Shown: piece after piece, positions 50,695-60,451 of the stretch
How positions within the stretch are numbered: the stretch's first letter is position 1
How the letters are laid out: each line of letters begins with the position of its first letter
NCBI GenBank assembly: GCA_016186795.1
Contig: JACPKY010000001.1
Location: forward strand, 1-64,000
DNA from: Candidatus Gottesmanbacteria bacterium
Lineage (GTDB): Bacteria; Patescibacteria; Microgenomatia; 2-02-FULL-39-11
DNA: 64,000 bases
Reading direction: 5' to 3'
Translations under genes and position numbers: made by a program
Notes under the pieces: generated by a model
Databases searched by the model: none
Told to the model about the DNA's origin: nothing
The model's input: the letters and a program-made list of their open reading frames with translations, nothing else

Positions 50695-51036
50695 TCAATT
50701 TTTCTTCCCAACAATTGAGGCGATATCGAGGGCTTCTTTGGCTTTTTCTTTCTCAATTTTGCGATCACTCTTCTCTACTTTCATGGATGGAAGCTTTGGA
50801 AGTTCGACTTTTGTCTCAGGTTTTGCTTTCAGAAGGAAGTAATTCCCTATCCTTCCATCCTTTCGCAATCGTTTGATACAACTGGTACAAAAGAGGACCC
50901 GAATGCTTACTCCGCTTTTGAAAACTTTCAGTTTCTGAAGATTGGGAAGAAACAATCGTCTTGTCCTGTTTTTGGCATGAGAGACGTTATGTCCGTAGTC
51001 TTTCCCTTTTCCGCAATTTTGACAACGCATGGCCAT
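50695..51036 (-). CDS. rpmB: 50S ribosomal protein L28, zinc-binding form with C-terminal extension (113 aa)
   Basis: The L28 core is clear: MRCQNCGKGKDYGHNVSHAK, then NRTRRLFLPNLQKLKV. Two CxxC pairs (CQNC and CTSC) make it the zinc-ribbon (C+) form. Residues about 75-113 are a Lys/Glu-rich extension beyond the usual length of about 60-80. It stands alone without rpmG. Confidence 0.93.
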   Translation of the reverse strand: MAMRCQNCGKGKDYGHNVSHAKNRTRRLFLPNLQKLKVFKSGVSIRVLFCTSCIKRLRKDGRIGNYFLLKAKPETKVELPKLPSMKVEKSDRKIEKEKAKEALDIASIVGKKN

Positions 51037-51111
51037 AATAAAATCAAATTTTGATCTTTGATATTTGAGATTTGATGCTATACTATATCAAACTACGATC
51101 ATTTTCTCAAG

Positions 51112-51804
51112 ATGTTACTCACACTCCTTTTCCAAAATCCTTTCGCATTCGTTCTTATTGCCGGACTTTTGGTTTTGGCTATCTCAATCCATGAATTTGC
51201 CCACGCATTTGTTGCTGATCGCTTGGGAGATCCGACACCGGGAGTTGCTGGTCGGCTCACTCTAAATCCAGCGGCTCACCTTGATCCTCTTGGGACACTC
51301 CTTCTTCTTTTTGCCGGATTTGGGTGGGGCAAACCAGTCCCCTTTGATCCATTTAACCTCAAAGACCCCAGACGTGATAGTGCGCTTATCTCACTTGCGG
51401 GACCGCTTTCAAATATTCTCATTGCCATTCTCTCATCTCTCATTCTCCGAATGGTTCTTACGCTTCCAACAACGGGAGTTAGTTTTCTCTTTACAGATAT
51501 TCTCGTTGGAAAATTCTATCCCCAAGAGCGTCTCTTTATCCCTGGATTTATTTACTTTAATGTCCTTCTTGCTGTATTTAATCTTATTCCAATTCATCCC
51601 CTTGACGGGTTCAAAGTCGTAGGGGGACTTTTACCCAAGAAGTATTATGACGACTGGATGAGTCTGGCTCGGTATGGAGTACTTTTCCTCCTTTTTCTTA
51701 TCTTTCCATTTTTTGGATCCTCTCCGCTGTACACGCTTATTGGTCCCATTATTGGAACCATCGTTTCAATTCTTATCCCGACACAAATAGGTGGAATAAT
51801 TTAA
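51112..51804 (+). CDS. Site-2 protease-type M50 metallopeptidase (230 aa)
   Basis: Several membrane segments with the zinc motif ISIHEFAHAFVADRLGD (HExxH) near residue 25 and the second ligand region NLIPIHPLDGFKV (NxxPxxPLDG) near residue 160. The family cuts membrane-embedded substrates. No PDZ domain is present, so it is the short rhomboid-like S2P class. A TATACT box lies about 35 nt upstream. Confidence 0.92.
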   Translation: MLLTLLFQNPFAFVLIAGLLVLAISIHEFAHAFVADRLGDPTPGVAGRLTLNPAAHLDPLGTLLLLFAGFGWGKPVPFDPFNLKDPRRDSALISLAGPLSNILIAILSSLILRMVLTLPTTGVSFLFTDILVGKFYPQERLFIPGFIYFNVLLAVFNLIPIHPLDGFKVVGGLLPKKYYDDWMSLARYGVLFLLFLIFPFFGSSPLYTLIGPIIGTIVSILIPTQIGGII

Positions 51805-51937
51805 TAAATTTTCAAAATCCAAATGTCAAATCAAATCCAAAATCCTAAACTCAAACATATTTGGATTCTGAATTTTGCCAGCCAAAAAGCTGATTGATTT
51901 GTCATTTGACATTTGAGCTTTGGATTTTCTTCTTACT
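51805..51937. repeat. AT-rich inverted-repeat spacer
   Basis: Units such as CCAAATGTCAAATCAAATCC on the left and GATTTGTCATTTGACATTTG on the right form a long imperfect hairpin between two plus-strand genes. No gene is seen. It is similar in style to 21074-21245. Confidence 0.55.
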
Positions 51938-54607
51938 ATGTGGTACACAAAACCTGCACGTGATGTTGTTGAGGAATTTAGGACGAATCAAACGTCTGGT
52001 CTGACCCTGAAAGAGGCGCTTAAAAGACTCCGACTATACGGCCCAAACATTTTGCCGGAACCAAAAAAACCACCCGTTATACTAAAACTCTTTGCACAGT
52101 TTAAAAATTTCCTCGTTATTATTTTAATTTTTGCCGCTATCATTTCATTCATTGTCGGGGATGCTTTAGATGCAATAGTCATTGCCGCAATTGTGCTTCT
52201 AAATGCCACCATCGGATTTATTCAAGAGGTGGGTGCAGAAAAAAATTTGGATGCCCTTAAGGCAACTGAAAAATTGAATGTGCTCGTTGTCAGGGATGGA
52301 GAAACAGAAGAACTTCCTTCTGAAAATCTTGTTCCCGGAGACATTCTTATCTTGGAAGAAGGAAGTAAAATCCCCTCCGATGGACGAATAATTGAGGCAT
52401 ATTCCCTAAAAATTGATGAAAGTATCTTAACCGGTGAATCGCTCCCGGTAACAAAACGTGACGAATCAATCGTTGGAGAGCTTCCCCTTGGAGATCAGAT
52501 AAACATGGTTTTTCGCGATAGTCAAATTGTTTCCGGACGGGGAAAAGCCGTGGTCACAGCAACAGGACAACACACAGAGATAGGAAAAATTGCAGCTTTC
52601 TTAGGTACCCATGAAGATTCAGTTACACCTCTTACAAAAGAAATTGACGGTGTGGCAAAAATGCTTACCATTATTATTTCTGCAATTGCTGCCATGATTT
52701 TTCTTTATTCACTACTTGGCCAACTTGCCCTTTTTGAAAGTCTACTTCTTTCTATTTCTCTTGCCGTTGCGGCAATCCCCGAAGGACTGCCTGCAATTAT
52801 TACTATTGTTCTTTCTCTTGGAGTAAAACGAATGGCCATAAAAAAAACTATAGTTCGAAAACTCCCCTCGGTTGAAACACTTGGAGGAATACGCATTATT
52901 GCAACAGATAAAACAGGCACTATAACTCAAAATAAAATCCGGGTAGTGGAGATCTGTGTTTCAGGTCAAAGGTACGTTCTCAAAACGCTTGAGGGGAAGA
53001 CAACGTTTTTTGATGAAGAAAAACATATTATTAATCCTATTGCAAATCCTTTACTGGAAAAACTTATAACTATTGGCGTTGTGGCAAATAACGCGACGCT
53101 TCACGAGTCAAATAAGGATCGAGATGAACCAAAAGTTATCGGTGATACAACAGAAGGAGCACTCCTTCTTGCAGGAAGTGGAGTCGGAATTTCTTTTAAA
53201 AATATAAAACAAAATTATAAGCGCGTTTTTGAAGTCCCCTTCTCATCGGAACGAAAGCTGATGAGTGTTATTACAACAATTAATAACACAGATGACCACA
53301 TGCTTTATGTAAAGGGCGCTCCAGAGGTTGTCCTCTCAAAATGTAAAATTTCAGAAATTGAAAAAGAGGCAATCTTAGCTGATACGGAACTTTTTGCAAA
53401 AAAAGGTCTTCGAAGTCTAGCAATAGCGGAGAAAAAACTTTCCAAGAAAGATGTAAAGATTGCCCTTGAGGAGGAAATTCTTGCTGAAGAGGATCTTACA
53501 TTTATTGGACTCGTCGGGATGCAGGATCCATTGCGAGCTGAGATAAAACCAGCAATTGAGGCAGCAAAACTCGCTGGTATCAGAACAATAATGATTACAG
53601 GCGACCACCAAGAAACTGCCCGAACAATTGCTATTGAGGCTGGAATTACCACACCCTCCGATCCTGTTTATACGGAAAAAGATTTTGAGAGACTCACTGA
53701 TGAGGAATTTAAGAAGCTTTTGATGGAAAATGCAAATGTCTTTGCCAGAATTTCTCCCATGGGTAAACTTCGCATTGTGGAAACTCTTAAAAAAATCCCC
53801 CACACCCATATTGCGGTCACTGGAGATGGCGTTAACGATGCTCCAGCTCTTAAGGCATCACATATCGGTATTGCTATGGGCAGAAGCGGTACAGACGTTA
53901 CCCGCCAGATTGCTGATATGGTTATTACCGATGATAACTACGCAACAATTATTGATGCAATTCGGGAAGGCCGAGTGATATTTGCAAATCTGGTTAAATT
54001 TACTCGTTACCTTATCTCCTGCAACATATCTGAGGTTATTATCATCGCTTTTTCAGTCTTTTTTGTTATGCCCATTCCTCTTCTCCCATTGCAAATTCTT
54101 TGGATCAACCTTATTACGGATGGGCTCCCTGCTCTTGCTCTCGGAGTAGACCCTCCGGAATACGATGTCATGAAGCGACCTCCAAGAGATTTATCGTTAG
54201 GGATTTTACACCGCAAAAGATGGGCATATATGATTTCAGAAGGGATGGTAATGGGGGCAGGAGTTCTTATTATTTTCCTTTACAGTCTGACAAAATTCAC
54301 ACTTGTTGAGTCACAAACTATAGCATTTACTTCTCTTGCCCTTATGCAGCTTGTCCATGCTCTCAACAACCGAAGTACTCGGGCATCTATTTTTAAGCTT
54401 GGTATTTTTTCTAACCCTTATCTCCTTCTTGCAATTGGCGTTTCTTTTCTCCTACAGCTTCTTGCGGTCCAAACGAACTTTGGAAACAGTATTTTTAAGA
54501 CACAAGCTCTCACACTACCCGAATGGTTCCTTATCTTTGAAGGAGTACTGGCATTTTTTCTTCTTATTGAACTGAAAAAACTTCTCCGATTTAGAATACT
54601 GCCGTAA
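51938..54607 (+). CDS. P-type cation-transporting ATPase, calcium/type II-like (889 aa)
   Basis: About ten membrane segments and all P-type motifs: TGES in the actuator domain (ESILTGESLPV), PEGLPAI in M4, DKTGTITQNK phosphorylation site, KGAPE nucleotide-binding loop and TGDGVNDAPALK hinge. The M4 PEGL and the M5-M6 pattern fit type IIA Ca2+ or related pumps rather than heavy-metal pumps, as no N-terminal CxxC is present. I start at the ATG at 51938, since the upstream TTG start has no support. It is convergent with the Rel-like gene (1 nt gap). Confidence 0.94.
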   Translation: MWYTKPARDVVEEFRTNQTSGLTLKEALKRLRLYGPNILPEPKKPPVILKLFAQFKNFLVIILIFAAIISFIVGDALDAIVIAAIVLLNATIGFIQEVGAEKNLDALKATEKLNVLVVRDGETEELPSENLVPGDILILEEGSKIPSDGRIIEAYSLKIDESILTGESLPVTKRDESIVGELPLGDQINMVFRDSQIVSGRGKAVVTATGQHTEIGKIAAFLGTHEDSVTPLTKEIDGVAKMLTIIISAIAAMIFLYSLLGQLALFESLLLSISLAVAAIPEGLPAIITIVLSLGVKRMAIKKTIVRKLPSVETLGGIRIIATDKTGTITQNKIRVVEICVSGQRYVLKTLEGKTTFFDEEKHIINPIANPLLEKLITIGVVANNATLHESNKDRDEPKVIGDTTEGALLLAGSGVGISFKNIKQNYKRVFEVPFSSERKLMSVITTINNTDDHMLYVKGAPEVVLSKCKISEIEKEAILADTELFAKKGLRSLAIAEKKLSKKDVKIALEEEILAEEDLTFIGLVGMQDPLRAEIKPAIEAAKLAGIRTIMITGDHQETARTIAIEAGITTPSDPVYTEKDFERLTDEEFKKLLMENANVFARISPMGKLRIVETLKKIPHTHIAVTGDGVNDAPALKASHIGIAMGRSGTDVTRQIADMVITDDNYATIIDAIREGRVIFANLVKFTRYLISCNISEVIIIAFSVFFVMPIPLLPLQILWINLITDGLPALALGVDPPEYDVMKRPPRDLSLGILHRKRWAYMISEGMVMGAGVLIIFLYSLTKFTLVESQTIAFTSLALMQLVHALNNRSTRASIFKLGIFSNPYLLLAIGVSFLLQLLAVQTNFGNSIFKTQALTLPEWFLIFEGVLAFFLLIELKKLLRFRILP

Positions 54608-54608
54608 T

Positions 54609-56879
54609 TTAGATAGAGTTCACCGTTAAACCAAAATTTCCTCCACTATCCCGTTGGTATTGCCCAGCTCCTTGTGATTTTGGCAAAGTAAAGATAATCC
54701 TTTGCGGTTCTTTGCCAAATTTTGCATGAGTTCTACTTCTGATATCTCTATCTAAACTTCCTAAAATCTTTAATACTGCCGATCTACTAAAATCTTCTGG
54801 AGGTACAACATACACCTCAATTGTTGCAGATACATTCTCAGTATCATCTGAATAAATTTCTCCTTCAATTGTGTTGTATCCACGATAGGCAATAGCATCA
54901 ACAACTCTTGCAAGCCACCCAGGTTTGTTTTCCCGTGAAGGAACATCTACCCGAACAACTATAAGTCGCTCTCTCGCTTCACTGAGTCTTCGTATAACAT
55001 CGTTAAGTAAACCGTATGGGATAACATCAATTCCCACATCCACCAAGAAATTTGCCGGTTCTTCGCCATAGCGTGCCATGAGCTCATCTGTAAATCCATA
55101 AGTAACACTTAACCTTCGAGGAAGTCGGGCATGGAGGAAAAATTGCTGATTTAAAATACTTCTCCCTCGATTTTCTGCTTCCTTTCTGATCCGCTGTTGT
55201 AAGTTAAATGCTGCCTCAAATTTTTCTTGTCCTTGACCTTCAAATTGTTGAATAAAGTTTTCATCTAATATTTCTCCAAATACACGCATAAGATATTCTG
55301 CTTTCCCAGTATCATCAGTACGAAAATATCCCAACCAATTGGGAGAAGCATAAATCGCCTCAGGATCTGTATGAATGGAAATTGTCCTGTCAGAAAATGA
55401 AGTACTCTCTCTATATTGGTCCGAAGTTGTGATAACCTCACCATCTTTCGTAATAGAGGCAATGTGGAGAAAATCAACATCTGAGACAGCCGCGGCGACT
55501 ACATCAAAAATGGTTGCGTCATCTCGGACGTTCACCTCAACCTCCCTTCCATCAATTTCAACGTTTACACGCATTAACCGCCCTTCAAGCGCAGCTAAAA
55601 GTCGAGCAACCTCCCTCGTAGAATCCTCTGATATAGCTTCTCCAACGCGTTCTTGAAGAGAATGAATTTTCAAAATACCTTCCTTACGCATACTTTCATC
55701 TATTTCCATATCAACCGTGAATGCATCCCGAATTGAAGCATATCGCCTACGATATGTATCTGGTGTTAGTACAGAAACGGCAACCGGGGCAAATTTTTGG
55801 CTATCCATTTCCATTAAATATGTTAAAGATTCATTGACAAGATTTCCATCAATTAAATATTTCGGTAATTTATGCATGGAAAAACCCTCTGGAACGAAAC
55901 GGGAAGATATGAGCCTTTTATATACCGACCATGTTTGCTCGGGAGAACCGTCAAAAAAGATGTCAAGATTGATAGGAAATTCAAGGGCAACGTCGCGATG
56001 ACTATACTTTTCCAATGATATTCCTTGTCTAAATAGCCACCACAATCGCTCATAGTGGGGAGAATAGACGCGAATACGCGTGAGTGATTGCTCGGGAGAA
56101 AATCCGAGCTGTTGTGATACAAGATCCACAGCTTGCTCCATAGTAGTCGGAGAAAATGAGGAATGCTCTGTTTCGATCTTTCCTAACGCATCTGGGTAGA
56201 GAACCCGGAGTGATCGTACGGTCACCTCATGTGCCATCTCATACATCCCAAGCTCAAGAAGAAGGGGGACATACACATCGAGTGATTCTCTGACAGTACG
56301 CCTCGCACTTTCCGGCTTGTGTTCCAGAAGTCCACCAATCGTCCGCAGGTTATGGAGTCTTTCCGCACATCTGGCAAGAGTTGCAAAAGGCTCATCAACC
56401 AACGATTTGATAAGTCCGGTCCGAAGACGACGGTCTCGCCCTTCTTCATCAACGATTCCATCGGTAGTAAAATCACGTTTCGCTTGGCTTATATAACCAA
56501 GTCCTGGGATTATATCTTGTCCAAAAATTTCTCCTAACTCCCCAACTGTTATATCGGTATCCTCTGAAACGTCATGCAAAAGCGCATATACCAACGCTTT
56601 TGCAGGAAGATGATAGTCAGCAAGGATTCGGGCCGCCTCAATTGGGTGGGATGAGGAAGGAGATCTATCAAACCGGGGCTCTTTGTTTGAAACTGCCTGC
56701 ATCATAAAAAGCCCAGCAGATTTCACCTTTTGATAATCGCCACTATCCACATGATAGACTTCGGGATGTTGGAGGTATTCAATAGACTGGAGGAAACTTG
56801 TCCAATACGGTTGTTCCGCTTCATTCGGAATGTAGTGAATAGATTCAATAAAATCTATCTGTTCAGGGGAATCTTCCAT
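54609..56879 (-). CDS. RelA/SpoT-like protein: HD, TGS-like and ACT domains with unrecognisable synthetase (756 aa)
   Basis: The hydrolase part (about residues 40-200) has SSSHPIEAARILADY, LLHDVSEDTDITVGEL and CAERLHNLRTIGGL; the last motif has Glu where ADR is normal, so one metal ligand is changed from Asp. In the region expected to hold the (p)ppGpp synthetase, no typical motifs are seen. A TGS-like segment (VNVEIDGREVEVNVRDDAT) and a C-terminal ACT domain (VRVDVPSRENKPGWLARVVD) follow. It may be a hydrolase or a regulatory relative. The large gene at 57105 is divergent from it. Confidence 0.75.
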   Translation of the reverse strand: MEDSPEQIDFIESIHYIPNEAEQPYWTSFLQSIEYLQHPEVYHVDSGDYQKVKSAGLFMMQAVSNKEPRFDRSPSSSHPIEAARILADYHLPAKALVYALLHDVSEDTDITVGELGEIFGQDIIPGLGYISQAKRDFTTDGIVDEEGRDRRLRTGLIKSLVDEPFATLARCAERLHNLRTIGGLLEHKPESARRTVRESLDVYVPLLLELGMYEMAHEVTVRSLRVLYPDALGKIETEHSSFSPTTMEQAVDLVSQQLGFSPEQSLTRIRVYSPHYERLWWLFRQGISLEKYSHRDVALEFPINLDIFFDGSPEQTWSVYKRLISSRFVPEGFSMHKLPKYLIDGNLVNESLTYLMEMDSQKFAPVAVSVLTPDTYRRRYASIRDAFTVDMEIDESMRKEGILKIHSLQERVGEAISEDSTREVARLLAALEGRLMRVNVEIDGREVEVNVRDDATIFDVVAAAVSDVDFLHIASITKDGEVITTSDQYRESTSFSDRTISIHTDPEAIYASPNWLGYFRTDDTGKAEYLMRVFGEILDENFIQQFEGQGQEKFEAAFNLQQRIRKEAENRGRSILNQQFFLHARLPRRLSVTYGFTDELMARYGEEPANFLVDVGIDVIPYGLLNDVIRRLSEARERLIVVRVDVPSRENKPGWLARVVDAIAYRGYNTIEGEIYSDDTENVSATIEVYVVPPEDFSRSAVLKILGSLDRDIRSRTHAKFGKEPQRIIFTLPKSQGAGQYQRDSGGNFGLTVNSI

Positions 56880-56950
56880 AAAGATAAGGCATAATTATAG
56901 GATAAGTATACTCCAAGAAGCAAATATCCATCTGATTTGTTCCTACAGCT

Positions 56951-56979
56951 TGACAAAGAGGCTGTAATTATCTATTATA
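56951..56979 (+). promoter_or_regulatory. Consensus promoter of the 857-aa gene
   Basis: TTGACA (56951-56956) and TATTAT (56974-56979), spacer 17 nt. Transcription would begin about 56986. Confidence 0.8.
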
Positions 56980-56987
56980 GGTTTTAA

Positions 56988-57032
56988 TGAAGAAACTTTT
57001 TACACGAATTATCTCTACCCACCTTATTCTAA
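56988..57032 (+). CDS. Possible 14-aa leader peptide (MKKLLHELSLPTLF)
   Basis: ATG at 56988 lies 8 nt after the -10 box and reads 14 codons, five of them Leu, to TAA at 57030-57032. It sits between the promoter and the attenuator. It may be chance; the Leu richness and leaderless placement make it worth listing. Confidence 0.3.
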
Positions 57033-57043
57033 TTCTTTCTTAA

Positions 57044-57099
57044 GGGGAAGGAGATTATTGATTGAGTGAAAACCTTCCCCAAAGGGGAAGGTTTTTTTT
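57044..57099 (+). terminator. Attenuator: terminator hairpin with competing antiterminator strand
   Basis: AACCTTCCCC (57071-57080) pairs perfectly with GGGGAAGGTT (57084-57093) over an AAA loop, within a U8 tract (57092-57099). An identical GGGGAAGG at 57044-57051 can pair with the same CCTTCCCC (57073-57080) and prevent the terminator. The ATG at 57105 follows 5 nt later. Confidence 0.7.
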
Positions 57100-57104
57100 G
57101 TGCT

Positions 57105-59678
57105 ATGCCAGCAATTGAACGAGCACCATCTATCGAGCATCAATATAGTCCAGAACTACAAATAGTGAGAATTCTCCCTTTGCAGATGGCTCATCCGGAT
57201 GAAATTCGTGCGCAGTTACAATCTCAGCTTGACGGAGGTGATTTCAAACCATGGGAAACGGAAATGACATCTCTCTATATGACATTACGAGGCCCCGAAA
57301 CCAAAACACCAAATACTGTCATGATGATCGGAGGAGAAATTCCAGAAAGTGATCCCCAAACCAAGAAGAAGGTAGGTCTTCATGAAGGAGCTCTACGAGT
57401 CCTTGCACGGTCTGCGCATGCGTATGGTGTGACAAACACTGACTTACGAATTATCCGTGAGAGAAAACCTTTTAGTTGGAATTCACCACGCGGGAGGATT
57501 TTTGCAAAAGAATTCGTTTTATCAACAGAAGTCCCACCTGATTTCGAACCGCTGGCTCTTGATCCGAAGACTCGGTATCATGCATTTCAGAAATTCACTC
57601 TTGGATCATTCAAGCGGCTACTGGCGAAAGAGTACATAAAAGTGAATGGGGAAAATTATCGTCTTGCAGGAAACTTACGGGGAGATAAAAGAAACCGCCG
57701 GCAAGACCACCGCTTATCTGCAGATGGAGAAGATGTTGTAAAAACAAGAACCTCTCTTTTTGAGACATTGGAGAAATTCGAAATGGAAACACGACGTGAG
57801 GTTGCCTTGGCTCTTATCGATCAAGTGGTGCCAGATAAACGAATTTACTCTAACTATTTTACTCCCTCGTGGAAAGAGAGGTGGAGAATGTCTTTTAGAA
57901 AATATACATTCGGATCAGACCGATCAAGAGCTGCATTTAGAGATCATTACAGAGAATTTCTTATAGACTATGCTCAGAAAATTCTCCCCATTCGTTCTCC
58001 AGATGGCACTCCTCGCGATCTTTCTTCAAATTACGTTATCCGTGATCTCTGGAGAGCTGCTGAGGCAGTCTATCTTGGGAAACTCACTCGCTTCAATAGT
58101 CGACTTCCTATCCAAGGACCCCGAAGGGATGCAATAGAACCCAAACTTTTAGGAGCAAATAGCGATCAATATTATGAAGAATTATATTCCCACGGAAGTG
58201 AACGGTTTGGTCGTTACCTCAGGTTTCTTCAACAAGCACTCGAAACAGAAACCGCATTGGCTACGTTTAAGAAACTTCTTGATGTTAGAAGACTCAAAAC
58301 AGACCGAAGGTCTATCTCTAATGAGAAATTAAATGATAAAACGCAAACTGATCTTCTTAATTACGAACAGATTGTACGAACAGTCTATGAGGAATTTATG
58401 CAAAGCTTCCTCCCGAGCGATACATATGTTGCCTATGTAAGGGGTTATCCTGATGAAGACACTCGGTTAGGTCTATGGCGACGCATTTATGCGTCATACT
58501 CGCAAATGAATGATACGTTTATCAATTTTCTTACCACGAGTCCCGCAAGAAGACTTGCTTCTCACCCAGCTGTGACTGTTGGCCTTGATACCGCCATGTC
58601 AGTACAAAGCGACCAGCTCATTGAACATATCCTTGGTACATTTGGCATAAATCCATATAAAGTAGGAAACACTCTCCTTGATCGTGCAACTGCTCTGGAA
58701 TATCGAAGGAAAATGATTGGAATAATGGAAGATATGGAAGATGTTAAACCTCACCATGAAGAGCAAATTGCCCAAGATACGTACTTTCTTCGCGATGTCC
58801 TCATTCATCTTGCGAAACCGGGAACAACAATACAAAGATATTTACTTGTCTACGATGAGAAAAAGGGAGTTGCGAAGCTTCTTGACCTGAAGACTCCATG
58901 GAAGGAAATTTCCGCTGAGATTATAAGACCAGTTGATGTTATCACCTGTCACATCGATGGAATAGACGTTCAAGTTGCATATTATTTCGGTTCCAAACGG
59001 TATGAAGAATTAAAGAGAAAATCAATTGAACGAGATACTCCAGCAAGAAAAATACTCGATATCACCCGATTTGCTATTTTTATTGGAGATTTTGATACGT
59101 TCGGAAAATGGGTAGACGGTACTGAAAAAGATATCCGGAAACGTCTCGTTTACCAACTTGAGGAACGTCTCCAAGAAATTGCACAAGATCCAAAGCTTTG
59201 TGGATACAAGTATACAGAAGATGTCGGAGAAGATAAAAAAAGAAAAGATGTCCTTGACGGAGATACAGCAACCGCGGGAAGCGGTGCATCAAAAACCGGA
59301 CTTCCCGCAATAAAGAAGTACATAACGCTGAAAATCACATCTCCCCTTCGGGATGAAGTGCAAACTCAAGAACTGCGGCTTATGCCAAGTGCACTCGCAG
59401 CAGTTGAATGGAACCTCGATACTGAATCATATGCCTCAGAACGACTACGGACAACAAAATTTCAAACTGCAAGAGAGGGCGAAAAAGTGCTTTACCAATA
59501 TATGACATACCCTGTGACACGCATCCTCTGGCCACCACAGATTGAAGAGTTTCGACTCCGATATATAAATCTCATGGAGGGGCCAAAGCCTCCTGCAACT
59601 CTTACCCGATGGAGACTTGCGGCTCTTCAATTTACAGAATGGTTAGAATCTCACATTGTTCCGCCAACTGAAGAGTAG
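57105..59678 (+). CDS. Large unknown soluble protein (857 aa), possible degenerate nucleotidyltransferase
   Basis: No signal peptide or membrane segment is seen. Most of the length is helical and charged. Near residues 640-680 the segment VAYYFGSKRYEELKRKSIER, then ILDITRFAIFIGDF, faintly resembles the R-K-x-S...DI..R(F/V) region of RelA-type nucleotidyltransferases; the match is weak. A low-complexity DGDTATAGSGAS loop lies near 730. The ATG at 57105 follows the attenuator; a GTG at 57066 with AAGGAG upstream would read through the terminator sequence and is the alternative. Divergence from the Rel-like gene suggests a shared theme. Confidence 0.6.
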   Translation: MPAIERAPSIEHQYSPELQIVRILPLQMAHPDEIRAQLQSQLDGGDFKPWETEMTSLYMTLRGPETKTPNTVMMIGGEIPESDPQTKKKVGLHEGALRVLARSAHAYGVTNTDLRIIRERKPFSWNSPRGRIFAKEFVLSTEVPPDFEPLALDPKTRYHAFQKFTLGSFKRLLAKEYIKVNGENYRLAGNLRGDKRNRRQDHRLSADGEDVVKTRTSLFETLEKFEMETRREVALALIDQVVPDKRIYSNYFTPSWKERWRMSFRKYTFGSDRSRAAFRDHYREFLIDYAQKILPIRSPDGTPRDLSSNYVIRDLWRAAEAVYLGKLTRFNSRLPIQGPRRDAIEPKLLGANSDQYYEELYSHGSERFGRYLRFLQQALETETALATFKKLLDVRRLKTDRRSISNEKLNDKTQTDLLNYEQIVRTVYEEFMQSFLPSDTYVAYVRGYPDEDTRLGLWRRIYASYSQMNDTFINFLTTSPARRLASHPAVTVGLDTAMSVQSDQLIEHILGTFGINPYKVGNTLLDRATALEYRRKMIGIMEDMEDVKPHHEEQIAQDTYFLRDVLIHLAKPGTTIQRYLLVYDEKKGVAKLLDLKTPWKEISAEIIRPVDVITCHIDGIDVQVAYYFGSKRYEELKRKSIERDTPARKILDITRFAIFIGDFDTFGKWVDGTEKDIRKRLVYQLEERLQEIAQDPKLCGYKYTEDVGEDKKRKDVLDGDTATAGSGASKTGLPAIKKYITLKITSPLRDEVQTQELRLMPSALAAVEWNLDTESYASERLRTTKFQTAREGEKVLYQYMTYPVTRILWPPQIEEFRLRYINLMEGPKPPATLTRWRLAALQFTEWLESHIVPPTEE

Positions 59679-59683
59679 TACCT

Positions 59684-60451
59684 CTATTTCCCCAACTGTT
59701 GACACTTAATGACATCAAGACCGTTTATAATACCATTTCCATCAACATCATACTGGGAAACTGATGGCCATGTTGCAGAATTTTGACTACTTGCCCCGAC
59801 ATTCTCCTGCACTTTTTGGCAAAATGGACTTAATCCGCCAGTTGAAGTGGGAGAAGTTGCCACTGTTGGACCAATAGTAACTGAAGGAATCGTTATTGCT
59901 TTCGTAATCGTTGGAACGGTTGTCGGAATTGCAGTTGGTATTGCAGTCGGCAATGAATCAATCTTCAAGGGTTTCGCAACACTTGTTGTAAAGGTCCAGG
60001 CAATACAGTTCTTTGTACAAATTCCTCCGCTTGAATCACAACGGATTTCACTTGTTCCGCCTGAACTACTCTTCCCGAATACAAGTTGATAATAATAGAC
60101 AGTATTTGGCGTAAGAAGTGTCAAAGGTACATTATGTTCCTTTCCGGCAGATCCTTCAAGGGTAGAAAAGGTTAAATTTGCCTCATCGACCCCATATTCT
60201 ACCCTTCCTTGGGAGTTTTCATCACTTGCCCATGAAATAACTGTACTATTTGGTCCAACTTGGACTGCTTGCACATTTTTTGCAGGACACGTTGATGCTC
60301 TGGCAAACATACCTGCAGCCATTTTGCCACCAAAGACTGTCGCAACTATAACAACAGCCAAAATACCAAGAAGTATGGCAAGTCTGCTATATTTTTTGAA
60401 CTTTTCGAAACTGACATTTCCAATATGCAATGAAGGAAGCGGTAATTTCAT
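59684..60451 (-). CDS. Surface protein with FN3-like domain and dockerin-like C-terminus (255 aa)
   Basis: A membrane anchor (about residues 23-45) is followed by an FN3/purple-phosphatase-N-like sandwich (about residues 54-155: STVISWASDENSQGRVEYGV and LTPNTVYYYQLVFG, with cysteines). A Pro/Thr linker precedes a single dockerin-type calcium loop YDVDGNGIINGLDVIKCQQL, whose D-x-D-x-N-G-x-I-x(3)-D spacing is canonical. Only one full repeat is clear; the preceding ENVGASSQNSATWPSV may hold the other. It overlaps the LPRTG cohesin gene by ATGA, so dockerin and cohesin partners are coupled. Confidence 0.75.
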   Translation of the reverse strand: MKLPLPSLHIGNVSFEKFKKYSRLAILLGILAVVIVATVFGGKMAAGMFARASTCPAKNVQAVQVGPNSTVISWASDENSQGRVEYGVDEANLTFSTLEGSAGKEHNVPLTLLTPNTVYYYQLVFGKSSSGGTSEIRCDSSGGICTKNCIAWTFTTSVAKPLKIDSLPTAIPTAIPTTVPTITKAITIPSVTIGPTVATSPTSTGGLSPFCQKVQENVGASSQNSATWPSVSQYDVDGNGIINGLDVIKCQQLGK

